This document shows, one piece after another, positions 10,029-18,488 of a stretch of 64,000 bases of DNA; the first letter of the stretch is position 1; each line of letters opens with the position of its first letter. Below the pieces are notes generated by a model, which ran no database searches, had not been told where the DNA came from, and was given only the letters and a program-made list of their open reading frames with translations. The stretch is taken from contig JAJYBI010000003.1 of NCBI GenBank assembly GCA_021779095.1, positions 62,001-126,000 on the forward strand, written 5' to 3'. Made by a program: the position numbers and the translations under genes. The DNA comes from Deltaproteobacteria bacterium (lineage in GTDB: Bacteria > Desulfobacterota > Desulfuromonadia > Geobacterales > JAJYBI01).

Positions 10029-12338
10029 TTGTTCAGGTTTCTGAATATTCTTTTGCTGTGCCTGGTCTGCGGTACCTTGTTTGCCGGCGCGTCCGCCTTT
10101 GCCGACGGCGAGCGGATCGTCCAGATCCTCGTCAAGGGGAACCAGCGGATCGAGCAGGCGGCCATCATGAACGTGGTAAAGCTCAAGGTGGGCGATTACC
10201 TGTACCCGGACAAGGTCGACGCGGATATCCGCGCCATTTACAAGATCGGGCAGTTCCAGGATGTGAGCGCCGATGCCACTCCGTCGGGCAAGGGGATGGT
10301 CCTCACCTATATCGTCGACGAGAAGCCGATCGTGCGCGACATCTCATATATCGGGAACAAGGAGCTGTCGGCGGAGAAGCTTAAGGAGGCCGACGAGCTC
10401 AAGCGGAACGCGGTCTTTTCCGAGCGTGACCTGGCCCGAAGCGTCAAGAAGATCAAGAAGGCGTATGCCGACGAGGGGTACTACCTGGCCGAGGTCAACG
10501 CCACTACGGAGAAGCTGTCGCACAACGGCGTACGGGTCGTCTACCGGATTACCGAGGGTAAGAAGGTCCTGATCAAGACCATTCAGTTCGAGGGGAACAA
10601 GGCGTTCACACGGCGCCAGCTGAAGAAGGTGATGGAGACCGGCGAGAAGTGGTTCATGTCCTGGCTCACCGGTGCCGGCACCTACAAGGAAGACGTCCTC
10701 AGGAACGATCTGAATCAGATCGCCGACCTGTACTTCAACAACGGTTACATCAACGTTCGCGTCGGCGAACCGAAGGTTACCCTGCTGCCGGACAAGAGCG
10801 GGCTCGTGGTGACCATCGGCATCACCGAAGGGGACCAGTACCGGACCGGTAAAATCGACTTCCGGGGCGACATGCTGGAGCCGGCGGCGGAGCTGGCGAA
10901 GAAGATCAGTCTCAAGCCCGGCGACGTGTTCAGCCGGGGCAAGCTGCGTAGCGACATCTTTACCCTCACCGACCTGTACGCGGACAAGGGGTATGCCTTT
11001 GCCAACGTGAACCCGCTGACCCGCCCCAACCCGGAAACGAAGACGATCGACATCACCTTCGACTTCGAGAAGGGGGAGAAGGTCTATATCGACCGGATCA
11101 ACATCGCCGGCAATACCAAGACCCGGGACAAGGTCATCCGCCGCGAGCTCAAGCTGGCGGAAGGTGACCAGTACAGCAGCACCGCACTGAAAAAGAGCAA
11201 GCAGGCACTCATGAACCTCGGATTCTTTGAGGAGGCCAACCTTTCCACCGCGAAGGGGAGCGCCGACAACCGGTTGAACCTGGACGTGGCGGTGAAGGAG
11301 AAATCCACCGGTACCTTCAGCATCGGCGCCGGGTACAGTTCACTCGACGGCCTGATCGGGCAGGGGTCGGTGAGCCAGTCCAACTTCCTCGGCCTCGGAC
11401 TCAAGGCGAACCTTTCCGCATCCATCGGGGGGAGATCGCAGACCTACAACCTGGGGTTGACGGACCCCTACTTCCTGGACAGCCGCTGGACGGTGGGGGG
11501 CGACATATACCGCACGGAGCGCGACTACATTGACTTCACCCGCCGCGTGACCGGTGCCGACATCAAGGCGGGCTACCCGTTGAGCGACACCCTCAACACC
11601 TTCTGGGTATACAAGTTCGAGGGTAAGGAGATCTACAACGAGTCGGCGGCGCTGGTTGACGAGTACCGTACCAACCCGGCCATCAAACCGGATGAGTCGT
11701 CCACGACGAGCTCGGTCTATGCGAGCCTCACCCGGAACACCACCGACTACCACCTCGACCCGTCCACCGGGATGATCAACACCCTGTCGATCGAATACGC
11801 CGGGCTCGGCGGGTCCAACAAGTTCGTCCGGTACCTGGGTGACACGACGGTCTTCTTCCCGATAAAGTGGGGTTCCGTCCTGTCGCTGCGCGGTTCTCTC
11901 GGGTACATCCAGAAGACCTCGTCCACCAAGATCCCCATCGACGAGCGGTTCTACCTGGGGGGGATCAGCACCCTGCGCGGCTTCGAGAGCCGGACCGTCA
12001 GCCCCTATTTCTTTTATGATGCTCCGAAAGTCAGCGGACAGGCGTACCGGAACGTCAGTTACCTCGGCGGCAACAAGCAGGCGGTGTTCAATACGGAGCT
12101 GGTATTCCCGATCCTAAAGGACGCCGGCCTCAAGGGGGTCGTCTTCCTCGACGCCGGCAATTCATACGGCGACGACCAGCAGCTGTTTTCCAGCTTCCTC
12201 GCCAGCTACGGTTTCGGGTTCCGCTGGGCATCCCCCATGGGGCCGCTGCGGATCGAGTACGGTATCCCGTTCAACCCGCGGCCCGAAATCGATAACAAGA
12301 GTGGCCGGCTCGAATTCTCCATCGGCGGATTTTTCTAA
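10029..12338 (+). CDS. bamA: Outer membrane protein assembly factor BamA
   Basis: 769 residues. Inserts beta-barrel proteins into the outer membrane. After the signal peptide (LLLCLVCGTLFAGASAFA) come five POTRA repeats (about 25-425), the first starting RIVQILVKGNQRIEQAAI, then a 16-stranded barrel (about 430-769) with the FYLGGISTLRGFESRTVSP loop carrying the conserved RGF motif of the barrel lid. The chain ends in Phe (FSIGGFF), as outer-membrane barrels do. TTG 10029 is chosen because it places the signal peptide at the N-terminus and lies 13 bases after lolD; the frame is open further upstream inside lolD. The skp gene follows. Confidence 0.95.
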   Translation: MFRFLNILLLCLVCGTLFAGASAFADGERIVQILVKGNQRIEQAAIMNVVKLKVGDYLYPDKVDADIRAIYKIGQFQDVSADATPSGKGMVLTYIVDEKPIVRDISYIGNKELSAEKLKEADELKRNAVFSERDLARSVKKIKKAYADEGYYLAEVNATTEKLSHNGVRVVYRITEGKKVLIKTIQFEGNKAFTRRQLKKVMETGEKWFMSWLTGAGTYKEDVLRNDLNQIADLYFNNGYINVRVGEPKVTLLPDKSGLVVTIGITEGDQYRTGKIDFRGDMLEPAAELAKKISLKPGDVFSRGKLRSDIFTLTDLYADKGYAFANVNPLTRPNPETKTIDITFDFEKGEKVYIDRINIAGNTKTRDKVIRRELKLAEGDQYSSTALKKSKQALMNLGFFEEANLSTAKGSADNRLNLDVAVKEKSTGTFSIGAGYSSLDGLIGQGSVSQSNFLGLGLKANLSASIGGRSQTYNLGLTDPYFLDSRWTVGGDIYRTERDYIDFTRRVTGADIKAGYPLSDTLNTFWVYKFEGKEIYNESAALVDEYRTNPAIKPDESSTTSSVYASLTRNTTDYHLDPSTGMINTLSIEYAGLGGSNKFVRYLGDTTVFFPIKWGSVLSLRGSLGYIQKTSSTKIPIDERFYLGGISTLRGFESRTVSPYFFYDAPKVSGQAYRNVSYLGGNKQAVFNTELVFPILKDAGLKGVVFLDAGNSYGDDQQLFSSFLASYGFGFRWASPMGPLRIEYGIPFNPRPEIDNKSGRLEFSIGGFF

Positions 12339-12381
12339 AATAGGCACGAAGACTAAATTTTCTGGGCAAAGGAGATTGTAC

Positions 12382-12903
12382 ATGAAACGGTTCCTGGTTG
12401 GCGTGATGGCTCTATGTATGCTGGTTGCGGGTGCGGGGCTCGCCTCTGCCGCGGACGTAAAGATCGGCTCCGTGGATATCCAGAAGGTGCTCGTGCTCTC
12501 CGATGCGGGGAAGGCCGCAAAGGATCAGCTGTCCCAGCGTGCAGCCAAGTACGAGGACGAGAAGAACGGCCGCGAGGAAGAGCTGAAGAAGCTCAAGAAC
12601 GATCTGGAAAAGCAGAGCGTGCTCCTCTCCGAGTCGAAGCGGAGCGAGAAGGAGCAAAGCTACCAGCAGAAGCTGAAGGAGTACCAGCGGTTCCTGAAGG
12701 ATGCCCAGGACGACCTGCAGGCGAAGAACGACGAGCTGACCAACAAGATCGTGGAACGGATCGTCAAGGATGTGCAGGACTACGGGAAGAAGAACGGCTA
12801 TACCTTCATCTTCGTGAAGAACGACGCCATGGTCTACATGAACGACAGTGCGGATATCACGGACGCGATCCTGAAGTTGGTCAACGCCGAGCCGAAGAAG
12901 TAG
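12382..12903 (+). CDS. skp: Periplasmic chaperone Skp/OmpH
   Basis: 173 residues. A periplasmic holdase that carries unfolded outer-membrane proteins to BamA. Signal peptide [20 protein letters not shown] ends near ASAAD; the mature start [11 protein letters not shown] is typical of OmpH family members. Residues about 50-135 are long, highly charged helices forming the tentacles of the trimer. AAAGGAG lies 7 bases before ATG 12382. It sits directly between bamA and lpxD, the common order in many Gram-negatives. Confidence 0.94.
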   Translation: MKRFLVGVMALCMLVAGAGLASAADVKIGSVDIQKVLVLSDAGKAAKDQLSQRAAKYEDEKNGREEELKKLKNDLEKQSVLLSESKRSEKEQSYQQKLKEYQRFLKDAQDDLQAKNDELTNKIVERIVKDVQDYGKKNGYTFIFVKNDAMVYMNDSADITDAILKLVNAEPKK

Positions 12904-12922
12904 CGCCGGAGGGGAGACGCCT

Positions 12923-13960
12923 GTGAAGAAGACCCTGCAGGAACTGGCCGCCTACCTGGGCGGCGAGGTGGAAGGGGATGGCGCGACCGTCATCGCCGGC
13001 ATCGCCGGTCTGGACGACGCGGGCGAGGGGCAGATCACCTTCCTCGCCAACCCCCGTTACGCCGCCAAAGTGGCGACGACCAACGCCTCCGCCGTCGTCC
13101 TTCCGCCGGGCACGGATGCCCACGGCAGGAACGCCGTCCGTCTGGCAAACCCGTATCTTGCGTTCGCGAAGCTCCTGACCCTGTACCACGTGCATCCCGC
13201 ACCGGCGCGCGGCGTCATGGATGGCGCCTGGGTCGGCGAGCAGGTGACCATGGGGGGGGACGTGACAATCTGGCCCGGTGCGTTCGTCGGCAACAATGTC
13301 ACCCTCGGTGACCGGGTGACGATCCATCCGGGGGCGGTGCTGTACGACGGGGTGACCGTCGGCAGCGACGTCACCGTACACGCGAACGTCTGCATCCGTG
13401 AGCGGTGCCGTATCGGCAGCCGGGTGACCCTGCACAACGGTACGGTCATCGGTAGCGACGGGTTCGGCTACGCCCCCGACGGCAAGGGGTGGTTCAAGAT
13501 CCCCCAGATCGGCATCGTCGAGATCGAGGACGACGTGGAGATCGGCGCCAATACGGTGATCGACCGCGCGGCGCTGGAGCGGACCCTCATCCGCAAAGGG
13601 ACCAAGATCGACAACCTGGTGCAGATCGCCCACAACTGCGTCATCGGCGAAAACTGCATGATCGTCTCCCAGGTGGGGATCTCCGGCAGCACGAAGCTCG
13701 GGCAGCACGTGACCCTCGCCGGGCAGGTGGGGGTCGCCGGGCACCTGGAGATCGGCGACAATGTCATGGTGGGTGCCAAGTCCGGCATTCCGGGTAACAT
13801 CCCGGCCAACCAGATGATGAGCGGCTACCCGGCGGTGTCTCACCGCGACTGGCTCCGTTCGTCGGCGGTAGTGCCGAAGCTCCCCGAGATGCGCAGAACC
13901 CTCTCCGACCTGGAAAAGCGGGTGAAGGAGCTGGAGGTGCAGCTGGCGGAGCGGGACTGA
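12923..13960 (+). CDS. lpxD: UDP-3-O-acylglucosamine N-acyltransferase
   Basis: 345 residues. Third step of lipid A synthesis: adds an ACP-bound hydroxyacyl chain to the 2-amino group of the UDP-sugar. The N-terminal uridine-binding domain (about 1-100) precedes a left-handed beta-helix of hexapeptide repeats (about 105-320) and a C-terminal helix ending in a coiled coil ([12 protein letters not shown]). The catalytic His is in [14 protein letters not shown] 12923 follows a GGAGGGGAG site. The next gene, fabZ, begins 29 bases later. Confidence 0.95.
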   Translation: MKKTLQELAAYLGGEVEGDGATVIAGIAGLDDAGEGQITFLANPRYAAKVATTNASAVVLPPGTDAHGRNAVRLANPYLAFAKLLTLYHVHPAPARGVMDGAWVGEQVTMGGDVTIWPGAFVGNNVTLGDRVTIHPGAVLYDGVTVGSDVTVHANVCIRERCRIGSRVTLHNGTVIGSDGFGYAPDGKGWFKIPQIGIVEIEDDVEIGANTVIDRAALERTLIRKGTKIDNLVQIAHNCVIGENCMIVSQVGISGSTKLGQHVTLAGQVGVAGHLEIGDNVMVGAKSGIPGNIPANQMMSGYPAVSHRDWLRSSAVVPKLPEMRRTLSDLEKRVKELEVQLAERD

Positions 13961-13988
13961 TATTGAATTTTATTGGGAGGATGCGGTT

Positions 13989-14435
13989 ATGATGGACATC
14001 ACGCAGATCATGCAGATTCTGCCCCACCGGTTCCCGTTTCTGCTGGTGGACCGGATCGTGGAGGTTGAGGAGGGAAAACGGATCGTGGGACTGAAGAACG
14101 TCACGATCAACGAGCCGTTCTTCACGGGGCACTTTCCCGGACATCCCGTCATGCCCGGCGTACTCATCATCGAGGCGATGGCCCAGGTGGCGGGGATCAT
14201 GGCGTATCTCGCCTCCGACGAGGAGACCCGCAAGAAGGTGAGCTACTTCATGGCGATCGACAACTGCCGGTTCCGCCGGCCCGTGCGGCCGGGGGACCAG
14301 CTGCGGATCGAGATCGAGACCCTGTTCGCCAAGCGGGGGATCTGGAGCGTGGCCGGAAGAGCGATCGTCGACGGCAACGTCGTCGCCGATGCGGAGCTCA
14401 AGGCGACCTTTGCGGACAAGGACCGGACCGAGTGA
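13989..14435 (+). CDS. fabZ: 3-hydroxyacyl-ACP dehydratase FabZ
   Basis: 148 residues, hot-dog fold. Dehydrates 3-hydroxyacyl-ACP to the trans-2-enoyl form and so competes with LpxA and LpxD for hydroxyacyl-ACP. The active site is present: His in [11 protein letters not shown] and Glu in LIIEAMAQ. Two tandem ATG codons (13989, 13992) follow GGGAGGATGCGG. Its stop overlaps the lpxA start (GTGA), so lipid A and fatty acid branches are translationally coupled, as in many Gram-negatives. Confidence 0.96.
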   Translation: MMDITQIMQILPHRFPFLLVDRIVEVEEGKRIVGLKNVTINEPFFTGHFPGHPVMPGVLIIEAMAQVAGIMAYLASDEETRKKVSYFMAIDNCRFRRPVRPGDQLRIEIETLFAKRGIWSVAGRAIVDGNVVADAELKATFADKDRTE

Positions 14436-15202
14436 TCCACCCGACCGCCATAATTCACCCCGATGCGCGGCTGGCGCCGGAGGTGACGGTGGAGCCGTAT
14501 GCCGTGATCGGCGAGCATGTCACCATCGGTCGTGGTACGGTCGTCGGCCCCCACGCCGTCATCGACGGCTGGACCGAGATCGGCGAGGAGAACCAGATCT
14601 TCCATTCCGCCGCGGTGGGTGGACGTCCCCAGGACCTGAAATACAAGGGGGAGGAGACCTGGCTCAGGATCGGCAACCGGAACATCATCCGCGAGTTCAC
14701 CACCCTCCAGCCGGGGACCGTGACCGGCGACGGCGAGACGACGGTGGGGAACGGCAACCTGTTCATGGCCTACTGCCACGTCGCCCACGACTGCCACGTG
14801 GGGAACGGCGTCATCATGGCCAACGCCTCCACCCTGGCGGGACACGTGATGGTCGAGGACCACGCCATCCTGGGCGGCCTGTCCGCCATCCACCAGTACA
14901 CCCGGATCGGTGCCCATACCATGGTGTCCGGCGGCTCCATGGTGGGGCAGGACGTGCTCCCCTACACGGTGGTGAGCGGCAACCGGGCCAGTTCGTCCGG
15001 CCTGAACGTGATCGGCCTCAAGCGCCGCGGCTTTTCGGACGAGCTGGTGCGGACCCTGAAGAAGGCGTACAAGATTCTGATCCGCTCGGGGCTGCGACTC
15101 GCCCCCGCCCTGGAGCAGATCGAACGGGAACTCCCCATGTCGCCGGAGCTGCAGCATTTCATCGCATTCGCCCGCGGGGCGAAAAGGGGGATCTGCCGAT
15201 GA
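14432..15202 (+). CDS. lpxA: UDP-N-acetylglucosamine acyltransferase LpxA
   Basis: 256 residues. First committed acylation of lipid A: transfers a 3-hydroxyacyl chain from ACP to position 3 of the UDP-sugar. Hexapeptide left-handed beta-helix (about 1-190) with the catalytic His in [11 protein letters not shown], then a helical C-terminal domain ([15 protein letters not shown]). GTG 14432 overlaps the fabZ stop. Because gnnA and gnnB follow directly, the natural acceptor may be UDP-GlcNAc3N, giving an amide rather than ester bond at position 3; the sequence alone does not prove selectivity. Confidence 0.95.
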   Translation: MIHPTAIIHPDARLAPEVTVEPYAVIGEHVTIGRGTVVGPHAVIDGWTEIGEENQIFHSAAVGGRPQDLKYKGEETWLRIGNRNIIREFTTLQPGTVTGDGETTVGNGNLFMAYCHVAHDCHVGNGVIMANASTLAGHVMVEDHAILGGLSAIHQYTRIGAHTMVSGGSMVGQDVLPYTVVSGNRASSSGLNVIGLKRRGFSDELVRTLKKAYKILIRSGLRLAPALEQIERELPMSPELQHFIAFARGAKRGICR

Positions 15203-16131
15203 TGAAACCGGTCAAGGTCGCGGTCGTCGGGGTGGGGTATCTCGGGCAGTTCCACGCGGAGAAATACGCGGCGCTTCCCGGTGCCGAGCTGGTGGCGGTG
15301 GTGGACACGGACGGGGTGCGTGCCGACGAGGTCGCCGGCAAGGTCGGAACGCGGGCGCTTACCGACTATCGGGCGCTGCCGGACGATGTCGAGGCGGTGA
15401 GCATCGTCGTCCCGACCCAGTATCACCACGCAACGGCCAGATATTTCCTGGCCCGCGGGGTGCACGTCCTCCTGGAGAAGCCGATTACCACCACCCTGGA
15501 GGAGGCGGACGACCTGATCCGCACGGCGGCCGAGCACAAGGCCGTACTGCAGGTCGGGCACCTGGAGCGGTTCAACCCGGTCATCGAGGGGCTGGAGAGC
15601 TACCTGACCCAGCCGGGGTTTATCGAATCGGTGCGGATCGCGCCATTCAAGCCGCGGGGGACCGACGTGAACGTGGTGCTGGACCTGATGATCCACGATA
15701 TCGACATCATCCAGTACCTCGTGAAGTCGCCGGTGAAGGAGATCAACTCCATCGGCGCCCCGGTCTTCACCGACGAGGAGGATATCGCCAACGCACGCAT
15801 CACGTTCGAGAACGGCTGTGTCGCCAACGTCACCGCCAGCCGGATCAGCCTGAAGAGCGAGCGGAGGATGCGGGTCTTCCAGCCGGATTCCTATATCACC
15901 GTGGACTTCCAGAACAAGAAGGCCGCCATCTTCCGCAAGGGGCGGGGGGAGATGATGCCGGGGATACCCGCCATCGCCATGGAGGAAAAGGCCTTCGAAC
16001 CGGGAGATGCGCTCCTCGCCGAGATCGGCGACTTTCTCGACTGCATCAGGAGTGGCCGCACGCCGCGGGTCACCGGCGAGGACGGCCGGATGGCGCTGGA
16101 GACGGCGCTCAAGATCAACAATAAAATGTAA
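15199..16131 (+). CDS. gnnA: Gfo/Idh/MocA oxidoreductase, likely UDP-GlcNAc 3-dehydrogenase (GnnA-like)
   Basis: 310 residues. N-terminal Rossmann domain with VAVVGVGYLGQFHAEKYA, then the family catalytic signature LLEKPITTTLEEAD (Lys of the EKP motif) and a C-terminal mixed sheet domain with DLMIHDIDIIQYL. GnnA, known from Acidithiobacillus and Leptospira, oxidises the 3-OH of UDP-GlcNAc to a ketone with NAD; GnnB then transaminates it. Position between lpxA and lpxB and the partner aminotransferase next door match that pathway. ATG 15199 overlaps the lpxA stop (ATGA). An alternative is a WbpB-like enzyme acting on UDP-GlcNAcA for O-antigen. Confidence 0.75.
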   Translation: MMKPVKVAVVGVGYLGQFHAEKYAALPGAELVAVVDTDGVRADEVAGKVGTRALTDYRALPDDVEAVSIVVPTQYHHATARYFLARGVHVLLEKPITTTLEEADDLIRTAAEHKAVLQVGHLERFNPVIEGLESYLTQPGFIESVRIAPFKPRGTDVNVVLDLMIHDIDIIQYLVKSPVKEINSIGAPVFTDEEDIANARITFENGCVANVTASRISLKSERRMRVFQPDSYITVDFQNKKAAIFRKGRGEMMPGIPAIAMEEKAFEPGDALLAEIGDFLDCIRSGRTPRVTGEDGRMALETALKINNKM

Positions 16132-16170
16132 GGGCGCTCTCCGGGCGGAGGGTGTCCCGAAGGATAGACG

Positions 16171-17265
16171 ATGACGATACCGATGGTGGACCTGAAGAGC
16201 CAGTACCTGCAGCTGAAGGACGAGATCGACGCCGGCATCCTGGATGCGCTCGAGAAGACCCAGTTCATTCTCGGACCCAACGTGGCCGCATTCGAAGAGG
16301 AGGCCGCGGCCTACCTGGGGGCGAAGCACGCCGTGGCGGTGGCCTCGGGCACCGATGCCCTGCACCTGGCGCTGGCGGCTGCCGGGATCGGCCCCGGCGA
16401 CGAGGTGATCACCTCGCCGTTCACCTTCATCGCCACCGCCGAGGCGATCTGCTACGTGGGGGCGACCCCGGTATTCGTGGATGTGGAGCCCGGCTCCTTC
16501 AACATCGATCCCGCCCTCATCGAGGCGGCCATCACCCCGCGCACGAAGGCGATCCTGCCGGTACACCTGTTCGGCCAGCCCGCCGACCTGGCGGCCATCT
16601 CCGCCCTGTGCGGGAAGCACAACCTGCTCCTCATCGAGGACTGCGCCCAGTCGTTCGGCGCGGAACTTGCCGGCCGGATGACCGGTACCATCGGTGCCGC
16701 CGGCTGTTTCAGCTTCTTCCCCAGCAAGAACCTGGGGTGCTACGGCGACGGCGGCATGGTGACCGCCGCATCCGCAGAGCTGGCGGAACGGGTGCGGGTA
16801 CTGCGCAACCACGGCAGCAAGGTGCGCTACCACCACTCGGTGATCGGGTACAACAGCCGGCTGGACGAGATCCAGGCGGTGATCCTGCGGGCCAAGCTGA
16901 AGCGGATCGCCGTCTACAACGAGGAGCGGCGACGGGTCGCCCACCTCTACTCGGAGCTCCTGGCGCTCCCCGGCCTGACGCCCCCGGTCGAGGACGGCAA
17001 GGGGGTACACGTCTACCACCAGTATACCCTGCTGACGGACGCCCGGGAACGGATCATGGCCGCCCTTACCGAGGCGGGGATCGCCTCGGCGATCTACTAC
17101 CCGATCCCGCTGCACCGTCAGGACGTGTTCGCGGAAACGTATCGGAACGTGCGCCTGCCGGTGGCGGAAGGTGTGGCGTCGCGCTGCATGTCGCTCCCCA
17201 TCTTCCCCGAGATGACGGATGAACAGGTGCGCCGGGTGGCGGCGGTCGTCAGGGGCGCCCTGTAA
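16171..17265 (+). CDS. gnnB: DegT/DnrJ/EryC1 aminotransferase, likely UDP-3-ketoGlcNAc transaminase (GnnB-like)
   Basis: 364 residues, fold type I PLP enzyme of the sugar aminotransferase family. The PLP phosphate site is SGTDALHL, the ring-stacking region is LIEDCAQSFGAE, and the Schiff-base Lys is in FFPSKNLGCYGDGGM. Conserved RNHGSKVRYHH and GYNSRLDEIQA complete the family pattern. With GnnA it would make UDP-2-acetamido-3-amino-2,3-dideoxyglucose for diamino lipid A. It lies 39 bases after gnnA and is followed by a terminator-like hairpin before lpxB. A WbpE-type O-antigen role is the main alternative. Confidence 0.78.
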   Translation: MTIPMVDLKSQYLQLKDEIDAGILDALEKTQFILGPNVAAFEEEAAAYLGAKHAVAVASGTDALHLALAAAGIGPGDEVITSPFTFIATAEAICYVGATPVFVDVEPGSFNIDPALIEAAITPRTKAILPVHLFGQPADLAAISALCGKHNLLLIEDCAQSFGAELAGRMTGTIGAAGCFSFFPSKNLGCYGDGGMVTAASAELAERVRVLRNHGSKVRYHHSVIGYNSRLDEIQAVILRAKLKRIAVYNEERRRVAHLYSELLALPGLTPPVEDGKGVHVYHQYTLLTDARERIMAALTEAGIASAIYYPIPLHRQDVFAETYRNVRLPVAEGVASRCMSLPIFPEMTDEQVRRVAAVVRGAL

Positions 17266-17291
17266 CAGTGCATGCCGGACTGAGGAGAACG

Positions 17292-17324
17292 GGAGAGGTG
17301 CCCGGCCGGGTGCCTCTCCGTTTT
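17292..17324 (+). terminator. Intrinsic terminator or attenuator between gnnB and lpxB
   Basis: GGAGAGGTGCCCGG faces CCGGGTGCCTCTCC, pairing along the whole 28 bases if G-U pairs are allowed, followed by TTTT. It sits inside what is otherwise a continuous lipid A gene run, so it may reduce rather than end transcription into lpxB. Confidence 0.65.
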
Positions 17325-17341
17325 ATTATCGGGAGTTGCTG

Positions 17342-18487
17342 TTGAACGAACGGATCATGATCGTGGCCGGCGAGGCGTCCGGCGACCTGCACGGCTCCAA
17401 CCTGGTGCGGGAGACGCTGGCCCGCCGGCCGGACCTCCGGTTCTTCGGGATCGGCGGTGCGCGCATGCGCGAGGCGGGGGTGGAGGTCCTCGTCGGAGCC
17501 GAGGAGATGGCGGTGGTGGGGCTCGTGGAGGTCGCGGCCCATTTCCCGGTCATCTACCGCGCCTGGAGTCTCCTGCGGCGCATCCTCCGGACCGAGCCAC
17601 CCGCGCTCCTCATTCTCATCGACTACCCGGATTTCAACCTGCGCATCGCCCGGATCGCCAGGGCCGCCGGGGTACCGGTCCTGTACTACATCAGCCCCCA
17701 GGTCTGGGCCTGGCGCGTCGGCCGGGTGCATACCATCGCCCGGATCGTGGACCGGATGGCGGTGGTGTTTCCGTTCGAGGTGCCGTTCTACGAGAAGGCG
17801 GGGCTCCCCGCCACCTTCGTCGGCCACCCCCTTGCCGATTCCGCCCGACCGAAGGTGACCCGCGACGCGGCGTTTTCCGCGTTTGGCATCGATCCGGCGC
17901 GGCGGGTCGTGGGGCTCTTCCCCGGCAGCCGCCACGGCGAGATCAGCCGTCTCCTGCCGGTGATCCTCGATGCGGCGCGGCTCCTGCGCGAGCGGTTCCC
18001 CGAGCTGCAGTTCGTCCTCCCCCTGGCCTCAAGTCTCTCACGCGACGACCTGGCCCCGTATCTGGACGGATGCGGATTGGAGGTCCGGGTGATCGCCTGC
18101 GACAGCCCGGACCTGATCCAGCTCTGCGACGCCATCGTCACCGCCTCCGGCACCGTCACCCTGGAGATCGCCCTGCAGCAGGTGCCGATGGTGATCATCT
18201 ACAAGGTGTCGCCGTTCACCTACCAGGTGGGAAAGCGGCTCATCCGGGTGGATCATATCGGGATCTGCAACATCGTGGCCGGCGAGCGGGCCGTGCCGGA
18301 GCTGATCCAGGACGCGGCCGAGCCCTCGCGGATCGCCGACGAGATCGGCCGGATGCTGGAGGACCGGCCGTACGCCGACCGGATCAGGGAGCGGCTCGGG
18401 GCGGTCAAGGAGCGATTGGGGAGCGGCGGTGCATCGGCCCGGGTGGCGGAGATGGCACTGGAGATGCTCAAAACGGACAGGAAGTGA
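17342..18487 (+). CDS. lpxB: Lipid A disaccharide synthase
   Basis: 381 residues, glycosyltransferase family 19. Joins UDP-diacylglucosamine with lipid X to form the beta-1,6 disaccharide of lipid A at the inner membrane. Signature pieces are MIVAGEASGDLHGSNLV at the N-terminus, YISPQVWAWRVGRV, FVGHPLAD and LFPGSRHGEISRLLP. TTG 17342 is chosen: GGGAG lies six bases upstream and it gives the usual MNERIMIVAGEASGD start; ATG 17357 would trim five residues. msbA starts two bases after the stop codon. Confidence 0.94.
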   Translation: MNERIMIVAGEASGDLHGSNLVRETLARRPDLRFFGIGGARMREAGVEVLVGAEEMAVVGLVEVAAHFPVIYRAWSLLRRILRTEPPALLILIDYPDFNLRIARIARAAGVPVLYYISPQVWAWRVGRVHTIARIVDRMAVVFPFEVPFYEKAGLPATFVGHPLADSARPKVTRDAAFSAFGIDPARRVVGLFPGSRHGEISRLLPVILDAARLLRERFPELQFVLPLASSLSRDDLAPYLDGCGLEVRVIACDSPDLIQLCDAIVTASGTVTLEIALQQVPMVIIYKVSPFTYQVGKRLIRVDHIGICNIVAGERAVPELIQDAAEPSRIADEIGRMLEDRPYADRIRERLGAVKERLGSGGASARVAEMALEMLKTDRK

Positions 18488-18488
18488 C

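Noticed and set aside
14389..15198. A 270-codon upstream extension of the gnnA frame through lpxA
   Set aside because: It reads lpxA out of frame; homology to Gfo/Idh begins only at ATG 15199.
14962..17115. A 717-codon open frame on the minus strand opposite gnnA and gnnB
   Set aside because: Antisense shadow of two recognisable enzymes.
15199..17265. gnnA-gnnB as O-antigen WbpB/WbpE genes
   Set aside because: Kept only as an alternative: placement between lpxA and lpxB, far from the O-antigen block, fits the lipid A role better.
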